Under the pieces are notes generated by a model that was given only the letters and a program-made list of their open reading frames with translations, was not told the origin of the DNA and did not search any database. Made by a program: the position numbers and the translations under genes. Shown here in pieces: positions 30,208 to 38,434 of a stretch of DNA of 64,000 nt. This DNA is from Emticicia aquatica (GTDB lineage Bacteria > Bacteroidota > Bacteroidia > Cytophagales > Spirosomataceae). Where the stretch lies: positions 806,001 to 870,000 of the forward strand of contig NZ_CAKLPY010000002.1 of assembly GCF_923079645.1 (NCBI RefSeq), given 5' to 3'. How positions within the stretch are numbered: position 1 is the first letter of the stretch; the number at the start of each line of letters is the position of its first letter.

Positions 30208-30448
30208 CCCCAAAATACCACCCTCGTAGCGTAGCCCGTTTGTTCGAGGGAACATCAAGTTAGGGAGGCAAACTGTTTCCGGAGTGTAGCCAAGTGTTGT
30301 TTCAACACCCCATAACTTATCGAAAAAAGTCATCGAAAATCAGTCCTAGCTTTTGGGGGTAAAGGCTGAAAAATAGATGACAAATGCTTTTTTCAAACGT
30401 TGTGGCGTACTGACGCTTCGGCGTACAAACTTTTAAAATAATAAAACA
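30208..30448 (+). promoter_or_regulatory. long structured leader of rplM-rpsI-rpsB-tsf
   Basis: A 241-nt untranslated leader, locally GC-rich compared with the flanks. Visible stems: CCCTCG / CGAGGG (roughly 30223-30252), TGTTG/CAACA (near 30293-30307), and a CGC-TTCG-GCG hairpin (UUCG tetraloop) inside a GTAC..GTAC repeat just before the start. Ribosomal-protein operons often carry such autoregulatory leaders. The assignment here is inferred from position and folding potential. Confidence 0.5.
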
Positions 30449-30892
30449 GTGAAGCATTTAAGTTACAAAACGATTTCAGCTAATAGCGAAACCGTTAATA
30501 AAGAATGGGTAGTTATTGATGCTACCGACAAAGTATTAGGTCGTTTGTGTAGCCAGATTGCGAATATTATTCGTGGCAAAAACAAAACAAACTTTACTCC
30601 TCACGTTGATTGTGGCGATAACGTAATTGTTATCAATGCTGAAAAAATACGTTTGACAGGTAAAAAAATGACCGATAAGGTTTATACTCGCCATACAGGA
30701 CACCCAGGCGGACAACGTTTTGCTACTCCACGTGAGTTAATGGCGAAAGACGGTCGTCGTGTGGTAGAAATGGCCGTAAAAGGTATGCTACCTAAAGGTA
30801 TTTTGGGACGTCGTTTATATACAAATTTGTATGTTTACGTAGGGCCAAATCATCCTCACGCTGCTCAAACGCCAAAAACGATTGAGTTATAA
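30449..30892 (+). CDS. rplM: 50S ribosomal protein L13
   Basis: 147 aa, complete, with typical L13 sequence ([49 protein letters not shown]). It binds 23S rRNA early in 50S assembly. The start codon is GTG ([10 protein letters not shown]); no in-frame ATG precedes it. Together with the long leader this suggests translation-level control. First gene of the L13-S9-S2-EF-Ts block. Confidence 0.98.
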   Translation: MKHLSYKTISANSETVNKEWVVIDATDKVLGRLCSQIANIIRGKNKTNFTPHVDCGDNVIVINAEKIRLTGKKMTDKVYTRHTGHPGGQRFATPRELMAKDGRRVVEMAVKGMLPKGILGRRLYTNLYVYVGPNHPHAAQTPKTIEL

Positions 30893-31015
30893 TTCTCAGC
30901 AATAAGGTAGATACGAGCTGTAAGATTTCTAAAATCTTTTCAACTCAAACTCTCTTCTTATTAACTGAAAACAATCCTTTATTAATCTCAGAATATTTTC
31001 AAATTCTATATACAA

Positions 31016-31402
31016 ATGCAAGTTATCAACGCAGTAGGTAGAAGAAAAACAGCCGTAGCCCGTATCTACATGAAACAAGGCAATGGTGAAGTTTCTATAA
31101 ATGGAAAAGGTTTGACGGAATATTTTCCTTCAGAAATTCTCCAAATCATTTTAAACCAACCGTTTACTACAACAAGTACGGCTGGTCAATACGATTTAAA
31201 AATCAATGTAAACGGTGGTGGAATTGCAGGACAAGCGGAAGCTGTTCGTATGGCAATTTCTCGTGCTTTGTGTGAAGCAAATGCAGAAAATCGTCCAGCG
31301 TTGAAAAAAGAAGGTTTCTTAACTCGTGATGCACGTATGGTTGAACGTAAAAAACCAGGTCGTAAGAAAGCACGTAAGAAATTCCAATTCTCGAAACGTT
31401 AA
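31016..31402 (+). CDS. rpsI: 30S ribosomal protein S9
   Basis: 128 aa, complete (MQVINAVGRRKTAVARIY to KKFQFSKR). The C-terminal basic tail ending in SKR is the conserved extension that reaches the ribosomal P-site tRNA. It lies 123 nt after rplM with only a small hairpin (about 30922-30938) between them, so the two are probably co-transcribed. Confidence 0.98.
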   Translation: MQVINAVGRRKTAVARIYMKQGNGEVSINGKGLTEYFPSEILQIILNQPFTTTSTAGQYDLKINVNGGGIAGQAEAVRMAISRALCEANAENRPALKKEGFLTRDARMVERKKPGRKKARKKFQFSKR

Positions 31403-31406
31403 TATT

Positions 31407-31472
31407 ATTTACGGATTACGAGATGCAATTGACAAGCTTTTATTTGTCAATCGTATCTCGCAATTCGTAAAT
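31407..31472 (+). other. 29-bp imperfect hairpin between rpsI and rpsB
   Basis: Arms 31407-31435 and 31444-31472 pair over 29 positions with four irregularities (two G-U and two A-C) around an 8-nt loop. A second, smaller set of repeats (CAGCAC / GTGCTG, about 31490-31522) follows before the rpsB ATG. The hairpin may act as an attenuator, RNase processing site or S2-responsive element. Confidence 0.6.
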
Positions 31473-31560
31473 CTATTTATAGTCCAGACAGCACTTAATC
31501 GTGTCCGGTGTGCTGTGCTGCGTAGTTTAATTTTTATTTACATCTTACTAATTTAGTCAA

Positions 31561-32403
31561 ATGGCACAATTAGAATACAAAGAATTATTGGATGCAGGTG
31601 TACACTTTGGTCACCTTACCCGTAAATGGGACCCAAAAATGGCACCGTACATCTTCATGGAGAAAAACGGTATCCACATCATTGACCTTAACAAAACTCT
31701 TGCTTGTTTAGAAGACGCTCAAGAAGTAGTTAAAGGAATCGTTCGTTCAGGACGCAAAATCATGTTCGTTGCTACTAAGAAACAAGCTCAAGAAATTGTT
31801 GCTGAAGAAGCTCGTCGCTTGAAAATGCCTTACGTAACAGAGCGTTGGTTAGGTGGTATGCTTACAAACTTTGCAACAATCAAAAAATCTTTGAAAAAAT
31901 TGCAAAACGTAGAGCGTATGTTGAAAGACGAAACGACTGCAAAAAACATTGCAAAACGTGAGCGTTTGACATTAGACCGTGAGCGTATCAAATTAGAAAG
32001 ATTGTTGGGTGGTGTAGCAGATTTGTCAAGACTTCCAGCAGCTCTTTTCGTAGTTGACGTAAAACGTGAACACCTTGCAGTTTCTGAAGCTCACCGTTTA
32101 GGGATTCCAGTTATTGCTATCTGTGATACAAACTCAAACCCTGAGAATGTTGAGTACCCAATCCCAGGAAATGATGATGCGTACAAATCAGTAGCATTAA
32201 TCACTTTGGCTTTAGGTAGAGCAATAGAAGAAGGTATCATGGAGCGTAAAGTTGATAAAGACAACGCTGCATTACAAGAAGAAGAAGATGCAAAACGTGC
32301 CGTAGATGAAGCTCGTGAAGCAAAAGAGGCTAAAGCAGCAGCGGCAGCTCCAGTAGCAGTTGAAGCAGAAGTTGCTCCGACTAAAGACGAAACAGCAGCT
32401 TAA
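31561..32403 (+). CDS. rpsB: 30S ribosomal protein S2
   Basis: 280 aa. The conserved core (LLDAGVHFGHLTRKWDPKM; RWLGGMLTNFATIKKSL; ICDTNSNPENVEYPIPGND) is complete to about residue 230. It is followed by a charged, alanine-rich tail (EAKAAAAAPVAVEAEVAP) typical of Bacteroidota S2. It sits between rpsI and tsf; rpsB-tsf pairing is conserved across bacteria. No promoter-like box is visible directly upstream, so it is probably read from the rplM promoter. Confidence 0.98.
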   Translation: MAQLEYKELLDAGVHFGHLTRKWDPKMAPYIFMEKNGIHIIDLNKTLACLEDAQEVVKGIVRSGRKIMFVATKKQAQEIVAEEARRLKMPYVTERWLGGMLTNFATIKKSLKKLQNVERMLKDETTAKNIAKRERLTLDRERIKLERLLGGVADLSRLPAALFVVDVKREHLAVSEAHRLGIPVIAICDTNSNPENVEYPIPGNDDAYKSVALITLALGRAIEEGIMERKVDKDNAALQEEEDAKRAVDEAREAKEAKAAAAAPVAVEAEVAPTKDETAA

Positions 32404-32424
32404 TTTAAGGCTAAAATGATAATC

Positions 32425-32464
32425 AACAGAATAGCCCGAAGCGAAAGTTTTGGGCTGTTCTGTT
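32425..32464 (+). other. hairpin in the rpsB-tsf gap
   Basis: 13-bp stem with one G-U pair (32425-32437 with 32452-32464; AACAGAATAGCCC arm) and a purine-rich loop. There is no T tract, so partial attenuation or RNA processing is more likely than full termination. Confidence 0.5.
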
Positions 32465-32506
32465 TCAAAAGAAAAAGTATTAATACAAACTTAATAAAAA
32501 CATAAA

Positions 32507-33337
32507 ATGAATATCACAGCAGCAGATGTAAACAAACTCCGTCAAATGACTGGAGCTGGTATGATGGACTGTAAAAAAGCTTTGACAGAAGCGGAAGGCG
32601 ATTTTGAAAAAGCAGTTGAAGTGCTTCGTAAAGCTGGTCAAAAAGTAGCAGCTAAACGTGCCGACAACGAAACAAATGAAGGATTAGTATTAATTGATGT
32701 AAGCGATAGCGGTAAAAGTGCTAAAATCATAGCTCTTGCTTGTGAAACTGAGCCAGTTTCTAAAGTAGAAGTTTTCCGCACTTTAGCAGAAGAAATTTTA
32801 CAAGTTGGTGTAAAACACCACACAAAAGATGCAGCAACATTGATGACTCAATCAATGGCTGATGGCCGTACAGTTGAAGAAGCAATTCTTGAATTAGTTG
32901 GTAAAATTGGTGAAAAAATTGTTATTACAGATTTCCAACACGTAGAAGCAGAACAAGTAGTTGCTTACAACCACTCAACTGGTAAATTAGGTGTATTGGT
33001 TGCATTTGACAATACTCAAGGAAATGATGTAACTGAAGTTGGTAAAGACATTGCTATGCAAATTGCAGCGATGAAACCAGTTGGTCTTGACAAAGACGAT
33101 GTTGACCCAGCTATCGTTCAAAAAGAAATCGAAATCGGTATGGAAGTTGCTCGCCAAGAAGGCAAACCAGATGCGATGTTAGAGAAAATTGCTATGGGTA
33201 AATTAGGTAAATTCTACAAAGAATCTACTTTATTGAACCAAGAATTCGTAAAAGACAACTCTTTGACAATTGCTCAATTGTTAGAAAAAACTCAAAAAGG
33301 CTTGAAAGTAACTGCTTTCAAAAGAGTTCAAATCTAA
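32507..33337 (+). CDS. tsf: translation elongation factor Ts
   Basis: 276 aa nucleotide-exchange factor for EF-Tu. The N-terminal UBA-like motif (KLRQMTGAGMMDCKKALTEA) is followed by the core domains and the C-terminal module (FYKESTLLNQEFVKDNSLT). Last gene of the block; a strong terminator begins 24 nt after the stop. Confidence 0.98.
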   Translation: MNITAADVNKLRQMTGAGMMDCKKALTEAEGDFEKAVEVLRKAGQKVAAKRADNETNEGLVLIDVSDSGKSAKIIALACETEPVSKVEVFRTLAEEILQVGVKHHTKDAATLMTQSMADGRTVEEAILELVGKIGEKIVITDFQHVEAEQVVAYNHSTGKLGVLVAFDNTQGNDVTEVGKDIAMQIAAMKPVGLDKDDVDPAIVQKEIEIGMEVARQEGKPDAMLEKIAMGKLGKFYKESTLLNQEFVKDNSLTIAQLLEKTQKGLKVTAFKRVQI

Positions 33338-33360
33338 TCATTTGATGATTGTGAAACATA

Positions 33361-33403
33361 AAAAGTCCCTTTTTTCGATTTTGAGAAAAGGGACTTTTGT
33401 TTT
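33361..33403 (+). terminator. terminator of the rplM-rpsI-rpsB-tsf operon
   Basis: Perfect 13-bp stem AAAAGTCCCTTTT / AAAAGGGACTTTT (33361-33373 with 33386-33398), then a T-rich tail. Confidence 0.88.
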
Positions 33404-33442
33404 ATTTAGCTACTATCGCCCAAATTAATACGCCATTTTAAC

Positions 33443-33450
33443 TAAATTTG
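33443..33450 (+). promoter_or_regulatory. candidate promoter (-7 box) of the rRNA methyltransferase gene
   Basis: TAAATTTG exactly matches TAnnTTTG, 47 nt before the chosen ATG. No -33 TTTG at the right distance. Confidence 0.4.
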
Positions 33451-33496
33451 CACCAATCATTCTTCTTCAAGCTTATTGTTTTTCATTTTAATTTTA

Positions 33497-34849
33497 ATGA
33501 ATTTACCCGAAAACTTTACCTCTCAAATGCAGCACATATTAGGTGCTGAATACCCTGCTTTTATCGAAAGTCTTGAGCAAGAAACACCTACAACCATTAG
33601 GGTCAATAGGTTGAAAAAACTTGCTTCCTCTACCTTATTTGGCGAAAACTTAGTACCTGTAAAGTGGAATTCGATGGGATATTATTTACCACAAAGACCC
33701 ATTTTTACTCTCGACCCAGCTTTTCATGCAGGTGCATACTACGTTCAGGAAGCATCGTCGATGTTTGTTGCGGAAGCCATTCGACAGGTCGTTGATTTAG
33801 AAAAACCCTTACGAGTAATGGATTTATGTGCTGCCCCTGGTGGAAAAACAACACTTTTGGCGTCACTTCTCAACCAAAAAAGCTTATTAGTTGCCAATGA
33901 GGTCATTAAAAGTAGGGTTGCTCCCCTTAAAGAAAATTTAGAAAAATGGGGCTTCCCGAATTATATCGTAAGCAATCATGACCCTGAAGATATGATTGAC
34001 TTGGAAGGTTTTTTTGACCTAGTCTTAACCGATGCCCCTTGTTCGGGTGAAGGCCTTTTCAGAAAAGACCCAAAGGCACGAAACGAATGGTCAGAAAATA
34101 ACGTCCAGCTCTGTTCAGCTCGCCAAAAACGCATACTTCAGGCCGCTGCAATGCTGGTTGCACCTAATGGATATTTATGTTATTCGACTTGTACTTATAA
34201 CGAAAAAGAAAACGAACAAAATGCTAAATGGCTTACTCAAGCCGCTGATTTTGAAGAAGTTAAACTAAATATTCCAGCCGATTGGAGTATTACTGAAAAA
34301 TCAATGGGGTATCAATTTTTCCCACATCGACTTAAAGGGGAAGGATTTTATTTGGCTATTTTCAAGAAAACTCGTGGAGACAAACAGGAAGCGAAGGGAA
34401 AAATAAAATTGAATCGAGTTTCTCAGAAAAAGATGGATTTACTGAAAAAATGGATTGATAAACCCGATAATTTTGAGTTTTATGAAAAACCAGAAGGTGC
34501 TATAGTAGCAATTCCTGCAAATTTAATCAATGAATATGCTACTATTTTTAGGGTTTTACAGAAACGTTCGTCAGGTTTAGAAATTGGACAATTCAAAGGT
34601 GATGATTTTATTCCAAGCCATGATTTGGCGTTAAGCACTGCTATTTCCCCTAATTTGCCTTTTATAGAATTAACTAAAGAAGAAGCATTGAGATTTTTGA
34701 AGAAAGAACAAATATCAACCGAAAACACCCAAAATGGCTGGCTTTTAGCTCGGTATGAGGGGTTAAATCTTGGTTTTATGAAAGTAATTGGGAATCGGAT
34801 AAATAATTATTTACCGAAAGAATGGCGAATTAGAATGGATATTGAATAA
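33497..34849 (+). CDS. RsmF/Nol1-Nop2-Sun type rRNA (cytosine-C5) methyltransferase
   Basis: About 450 aa from ATG 33497 (MNLPENFTSQM); a TTG 21 nt upstream is the only longer start. The SAM-binding motif is MDLCAAPGGKTTLLA. Both catalytic cysteines of the m5C family are present, in DAPCSGEG and STCTYNEKENE. A C-terminal extension (about 300-450; GEGFYLAIFKK, then a PUA-like segment ending EWRIRMD) matches RsmF rather than RsmB, which lacks it and has an N-terminal NusB-like domain. Predicted to methylate 16S rRNA. It has its own promoter after the tsf terminator. Confidence 0.9.
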   Translation: MNLPENFTSQMQHILGAEYPAFIESLEQETPTTIRVNRLKKLASSTLFGENLVPVKWNSMGYYLPQRPIFTLDPAFHAGAYYVQEASSMFVAEAIRQVVDLEKPLRVMDLCAAPGGKTTLLASLLNQKSLLVANEVIKSRVAPLKENLEKWGFPNYIVSNHDPEDMIDLEGFFDLVLTDAPCSGEGLFRKDPKARNEWSENNVQLCSARQKRILQAAAMLVAPNGYLCYSTCTYNEKENEQNAKWLTQAADFEEVKLNIPADWSITEKSMGYQFFPHRLKGEGFYLAIFKKTRGDKQEAKGKIKLNRVSQKKMDLLKKWIDKPDNFEFYEKPEGAIVAIPANLINEYATIFRVLQKRSSGLEIGQFKGDDFIPSHDLALSTAISPNLPFIELTKEEALRFLKKEQISTENTQNGWLLARYEGLNLGFMKVIGNRINNYLPKEWRIRMDIE

Positions 34850-34988
34850 AAATATATTTTTACCACGGAAGCATAAAACAACACTGATTTTTCTCAATAA
34901 AAGAGTGTTCTTATGGTTTTTAGTTCAAACGAAAACTTTATCCAAAAACGGTTTGTTTAAAAGTAAATAATCATCAAATAAAAAGACC

Positions 34989-36146
34989 ATGTTTAGTAAT
35001 TTCGTCTATCAAAATCCAGTAAAGATACTTTTCGGAAAAGGACAAATTGCTCAATTGAGCAAACAAATATCGCCAAATAGTAAGATTTTACTTACCTATG
35101 GAGGTGGAAGTATTTTCCAAAATGGTGTTTATGAACAAGTCAAAAAAGCTCTCGAAGGGCGAAATGTAATAGAGTTTGGTGGAATTGAGGCCAATCCAAC
35201 CTATGAAACATTGATGAAAGCTGTTGAATTAGGGCGAAAAGAAAATATTGATTTTTTGTTAGCAGTCGGTGGTGGTTCGGTGCTTGACGGCACAAAATTT
35301 ATAGCCGCAGCCATTCCATTTGAAGGAGAAGATGCGTGGCAAATTGTTACAGGAAAAGAAAAGTTTAAGAAAGCTATTCCAATCGGTTCTGTTCTCACTT
35401 TGCCAGCAACTGGCTCAGAAATGAACTATTTTGCGGTAATAAGCAAGAAATCTACCCATGAAAAGAAAGGAATGGGGCATCCGTTGGTTTATCCTGTATT
35501 TTCTATTCTTGACCCCGAAACTACTTTTTCATTGCCACCACGCCAAATTGCAAATGGCATTGCAGATGCTTTTACACACGTAATGGAGCAGTACATGACC
35601 TATCCTGTTAATGCTCAAATTCAAGACAGATTTGCAGAGTCAATCATTCAAACTTTGATTGAAGTTGCCCCTAAAACCATCGAAAACCCATCTGATTACG
35701 AAGCCCGTGCCAACTTTATGTGGGCAGCAACCGTGGCTTTAAATGGATTTATTAGCTTGGGAGTTCCGCAAGATTGGGCAACACACCAAATAGGACATGA
35801 GTTAACGGCTTTTCATGGTGTTGACCACGCACGAAGTTTGGCGGTTGTTTTGCCCTATTTATTGAAAGTTAAGCAAGAAACTAAGCGTGATAAACTTATT
35901 CAATACGCCAAAAGAGTTTGGAATTTAAGCGGAACTGATGATGAATTAGTGGCAGAAGCGATTCAAAAAACAGGTGAATTTTACGAATCATTAGGTTTGT
36001 CAATCAAAGCATCAGAATATGGTGTAAACCAAGAAACAATCGAAAAAATTGTAAAGCGTTTTGAAGAACGAGGGGTAAATTTTGGTGAAAATGGTGATAT
36101 TACGCCAGCGGTTGTAGCTGAAATATTAGAGATGAGTATTGCTTAA
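34989..36146 (+). CDS. iron-containing alcohol dehydrogenase, YqhD-like
   Basis: 385 aa, cytoplasmic. The NAD(P)-binding half has TYGGGSIFQNG and LLAVGGGSVLDGTK. The metal ligands lie in GIADAFTHVMEQY (Asp and His) and HQIGHELTAFHGVDHARSL (two His). Length and sequence match the NADPH-dependent YqhD/butanol dehydrogenase group, which reduces short-chain and lipid-peroxidation-derived aldehydes. It probably stands alone, bounded downstream by a bidirectional terminator. Confidence 0.9.
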   Translation: MFSNFVYQNPVKILFGKGQIAQLSKQISPNSKILLTYGGGSIFQNGVYEQVKKALEGRNVIEFGGIEANPTYETLMKAVELGRKENIDFLLAVGGGSVLDGTKFIAAAIPFEGEDAWQIVTGKEKFKKAIPIGSVLTLPATGSEMNYFAVISKKSTHEKKGMGHPLVYPVFSILDPETTFSLPPRQIANGIADAFTHVMEQYMTYPVNAQIQDRFAESIIQTLIEVAPKTIENPSDYEARANFMWAATVALNGFISLGVPQDWATHQIGHELTAFHGVDHARSLAVVLPYLLKVKQETKRDKLIQYAKRVWNLSGTDDELVAEAIQKTGEFYESLGLSIKASEYGVNQETIEKIVKRFEERGVNFGENGDITPAVVAEILEMSIA

Positions 36147-36171
36147 TATTATCATTCAATTAATAAAACTC

Positions 36172-36217
36172 AAAATAGAACGAGCCTTAGTCAAAACTAA
36201 AGCTCGTTCTATTTTTT
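36172..36217. terminator. bidirectional terminator between convergent genes
   Basis: Perfect 14-bp stem AAAATAGAACGAGC / GCTCGTTCTATTTT (36172-36185 with 36202-36215) with an inner CTTAG/CTAAG pairing. It has T runs on both strands and serves the YqhD-like gene and the DUF6807 gene. Confidence 0.88.
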
Positions 36218-36219
36218 TG

Positions 36220-37251
36220 TCACAAAACTTTCGCAAAATCGGCTGTTAATTTATTCATTTCTGCATCCGAAACTTCTCCTGAAGTAACAACCAAACGGAA
36301 ACGCATTGTTGTTGATTGATTCGGAGCAAGTTTGAAATTTAATTCTTCTTTGCCGTTAGAAAATACTTTTTGTCCATAAGGATTCGCTGCAAACAATCCA
36401 TAACCACGTGAATGCCAATAAGTTGGGTAGCCCACATTTTTTGGATGGTCAATGATAGCAACTGAGATTTTCTCATCACCCATTTTTCCACGAAGATTGA
36501 CCCAATCTGAGCGTTTTGCCCAAGTGTCTTCGCCTTCAATTCCTTCTTTATTTCGGTAGCTTCCAGTAATTCCTGTATTATCTAATGATGGTACTTTGGT
36601 GGCAACACCACTTGCATCAGTGAAAATTTCAGCCTTAGTAGAAGGATGTTCCAATTGACGAGCCAAACGAATTGCGAAAGCTCCATCTTTTACATCTTTA
36701 AAAACCACCTCTTCATCAGCCGCAGTTAAAGTTGTAATTCTATCCGTAATTCGTTGATTACCAGTTCCTTGAAAAATATAAGTTGTCGTTTCTTTCAACA
36801 TTATTTTTCCATCTTTATCAAGCCAATCAGCAGTAACAACAAGCGAGCCTTTATTTTTTCCTGATTTTATTGATTTGATTCCTGTGTGTACGATTGTTCC
36901 GTAAATAGCTTTCGGATTTGGCGGAGTATTTGAGTTATTCCAAAAATCATGTCCATTCACATCCTCATAATTAAACCAAACGCCCACATGATGCGGGTGG
37001 TCAATTCTTTCACCAGAACGAGGGTCAAGCGGCCAACCACGCGTGATAAGTGTACCTGTTGATGTCCGAACAGGGTACAAAACTGCTTTCTTTAACACAT
37101 CTGGGCCTGGATAAATATAAGAAGTAAAAGGTTTCCCATCAACAAGTACTTCTATTTTTTTATTGGCATCGTCACGAACAATTTTTACTGGCTTAGTTTG
37201 GGCAAAAACAATTGCAGGAACAAGTAAAAAAAGCAAAAATATTTTTTTCAT
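36220..37251 (-). CDS. secreted DUF6807 (PmoA-like) protein
   Basis: 343 aa from ATG 37251, giving a clean signal peptide MKKIFLLFLLVPAIVFAQ; an ATG at 37305 would add 18 residues ahead of it. The mature part has the family landmarks GWPLDPRSGERIDHPHHVGVWF and DFWNNS, and a YPTYWHSRGYGLFAANPYG segment. The family is often labelled methane oxygenase PmoA, but it is unrelated to particulate methane monooxygenase. In Bacteroidota these are periplasmic proteins near sugar-use genes, with a galactose-mutarotase-like beta fold. The substrate is unknown. Confidence 0.82.
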   Translation of the reverse strand: MKKIFLLFLLVPAIVFAQTKPVKIVRDDANKKIEVLVDGKPFTSYIYPGPDVLKKAVLYPVRTSTGTLITRGWPLDPRSGERIDHPHHVGVWFNYEDVNGHDFWNNSNTPPNPKAIYGTIVHTGIKSIKSGKNKGSLVVTADWLDKDGKIMLKETTTYIFQGTGNQRITDRITTLTAADEEVVFKDVKDGAFAIRLARQLEHPSTKAEIFTDASGVATKVPSLDNTGITGSYRNKEGIEGEDTWAKRSDWVNLRGKMGDEKISVAIIDHPKNVGYPTYWHSRGYGLFAANPYGQKVFSNGKEELNFKLAPNQSTTMRFRLVVTSGEVSDAEMNKLTADFAKVL

Positions 37252-37354
37252 AAGTAGTTTTTTGAATAGAGTAAATAATATAACAAAGTAACTACTCTTT
37301 TTCAAGGCTTTCTACCGTTATATTAGCTTTTTCTTATATTTTTTTGACTTTATT

Positions 37355-38089
37355 TTATAAACGCAACATTAAGCCAATTACTAATGTATTTTCATTATCT
37401 ATTTCATCCGAAGTACGTCTTTTACGGTAAATATATCGATAGCCAATTTCGGACTCTAATTGTTTTGTAAAGAAATGATTGAAAGTTAAACCAAGCTGAT
37501 TTTGTTCATATTTTTTGGTAGAATTTGGTGGAGCTCCAAATAAAAATTCTTGTAAAAAAACTAGGTTATTACTATCAGAAATCGGCATTCTATACTGAAA
37601 ACGTTGTCTGAATCGCCCTGCTGAACGGTCAACAAAGCTACGATATTCGTACTGAGTTCGCCATTGGAGCGTTCCTTTTCTGATTTTTTTAAAATATTCT
37701 ACTCCTGGAGTAAACCGCCACTCGATAGTCGGTTTTCTTTGAAAATCAGCTTCTTTTCCTAAAATTTGGTAAGCATGCCACCTCGAAGCTGCGAAACTAA
37801 ATAACCAATTTTTATTTCGATAACCCACCGTCAATCGTTGAGCATCGAGTAAAGGTTTATTTAAAAAATTAATTTTTGAAAAATGGAAGTCATTTTGTCG
37901 GCGATAAGCAATATCACCTGAAAACGAAAATTTATCTATCTGCTTGCTCAAAAGAAGTCTCGACCAAACAGATGTATGATTATATGATTGAGCATGGCCC
38001 GAAAGAATAGATAAAAATAACACAATGCCTAATACAAAAGTATGCTTGATATGCTTGTCTATTTTGCTGAATTGCTGGTCGATTTTCAC
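37355..38089 (-). CDS. DUF2490 family outer-membrane beta-barrel protein
   Basis: 244 aa. A signal peptide (HTFVLGIVLFLSILSGHAQ) starts about 15 residues in. Alternating amphipathic strands follow (FSFSGDIAYRRQND, WLFSFAASRWHAY, ESEIGYRYIYRKRR), and the sequence ends in aromatic/hydrophobic LVIGLMLRL, as outer-membrane barrels do. The DUF2490 assignment comes from this pattern and length. Function unknown. A TAATTTTG box at 38140-38133 lies upstream. Confidence 0.78.
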   Translation of the reverse strand: MKIDQQFSKIDKHIKHTFVLGIVLFLSILSGHAQSYNHTSVWSRLLLSKQIDKFSFSGDIAYRRQNDFHFSKINFLNKPLLDAQRLTVGYRNKNWLFSFAASRWHAYQILGKEADFQRKPTIEWRFTPGVEYFKKIRKGTLQWRTQYEYRSFVDRSAGRFRQRFQYRMPISDSNNLVFLQEFLFGAPPNSTKKYEQNQLGLTFNHFFTKQLESEIGYRYIYRKRRTSDEIDNENTLVIGLMLRL

Positions 38090-38434
38090 TTAGTAAATTG
38101 TCAGATAGCTAGGGTTCTAAAAAACTTAAATACAAAATTATAATAAAAACATAGAGGTAAAATTAAAATACTATTTAATCTACCAAATTAATGTTTATTA
38201 ATCTCAAACTTCAACCCTAAAGAGCTTAATAATTACTAGAATTATTCATTTTCGGTAAAATAATTGTACTATTCTTATTAACAATTTGATAATCAAGGGA
38301 TTATCTGTTTTAATCAAGGTTTTCTCATTTATATTTCATAATTTTGCGGTTTATTTAAGAAAGGTGTTGTTCGTCTTTGTTTATCAGTTGTGAATGGTAA
38401 ATGTTGATGCACAACGATTTAACAATTACATTTA
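38090..38434. promoter_or_regulatory. divergent promoter region of the DUF2490 gene and typA
   Basis: A 345-bp AT-rich gap. It contains two exact TAnnTTTG boxes facing outward: TAATTTTG on the minus strand at 38140-38133 and on the plus strand at 38339-38346. The latter gives a typA leader of about 85 nt. No -33 TTTG is correctly placed for either. No ORF or strong hairpin is visible between them. Confidence 0.45.

Noticed and set aside
30148..30333. 61-codon minus-strand frame in the rplM leader
   Set aside because: Covers the consensus rplM promoter and leader stems; composition is explained by the RNA leader, and no family is recognised.
36220..37251. PmoA label taken as methane monooxygenase
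   Set aside because: The protein is a secreted DUF6807-type beta protein without membrane-monooxygenase helices or copper motifs; the name is historical.
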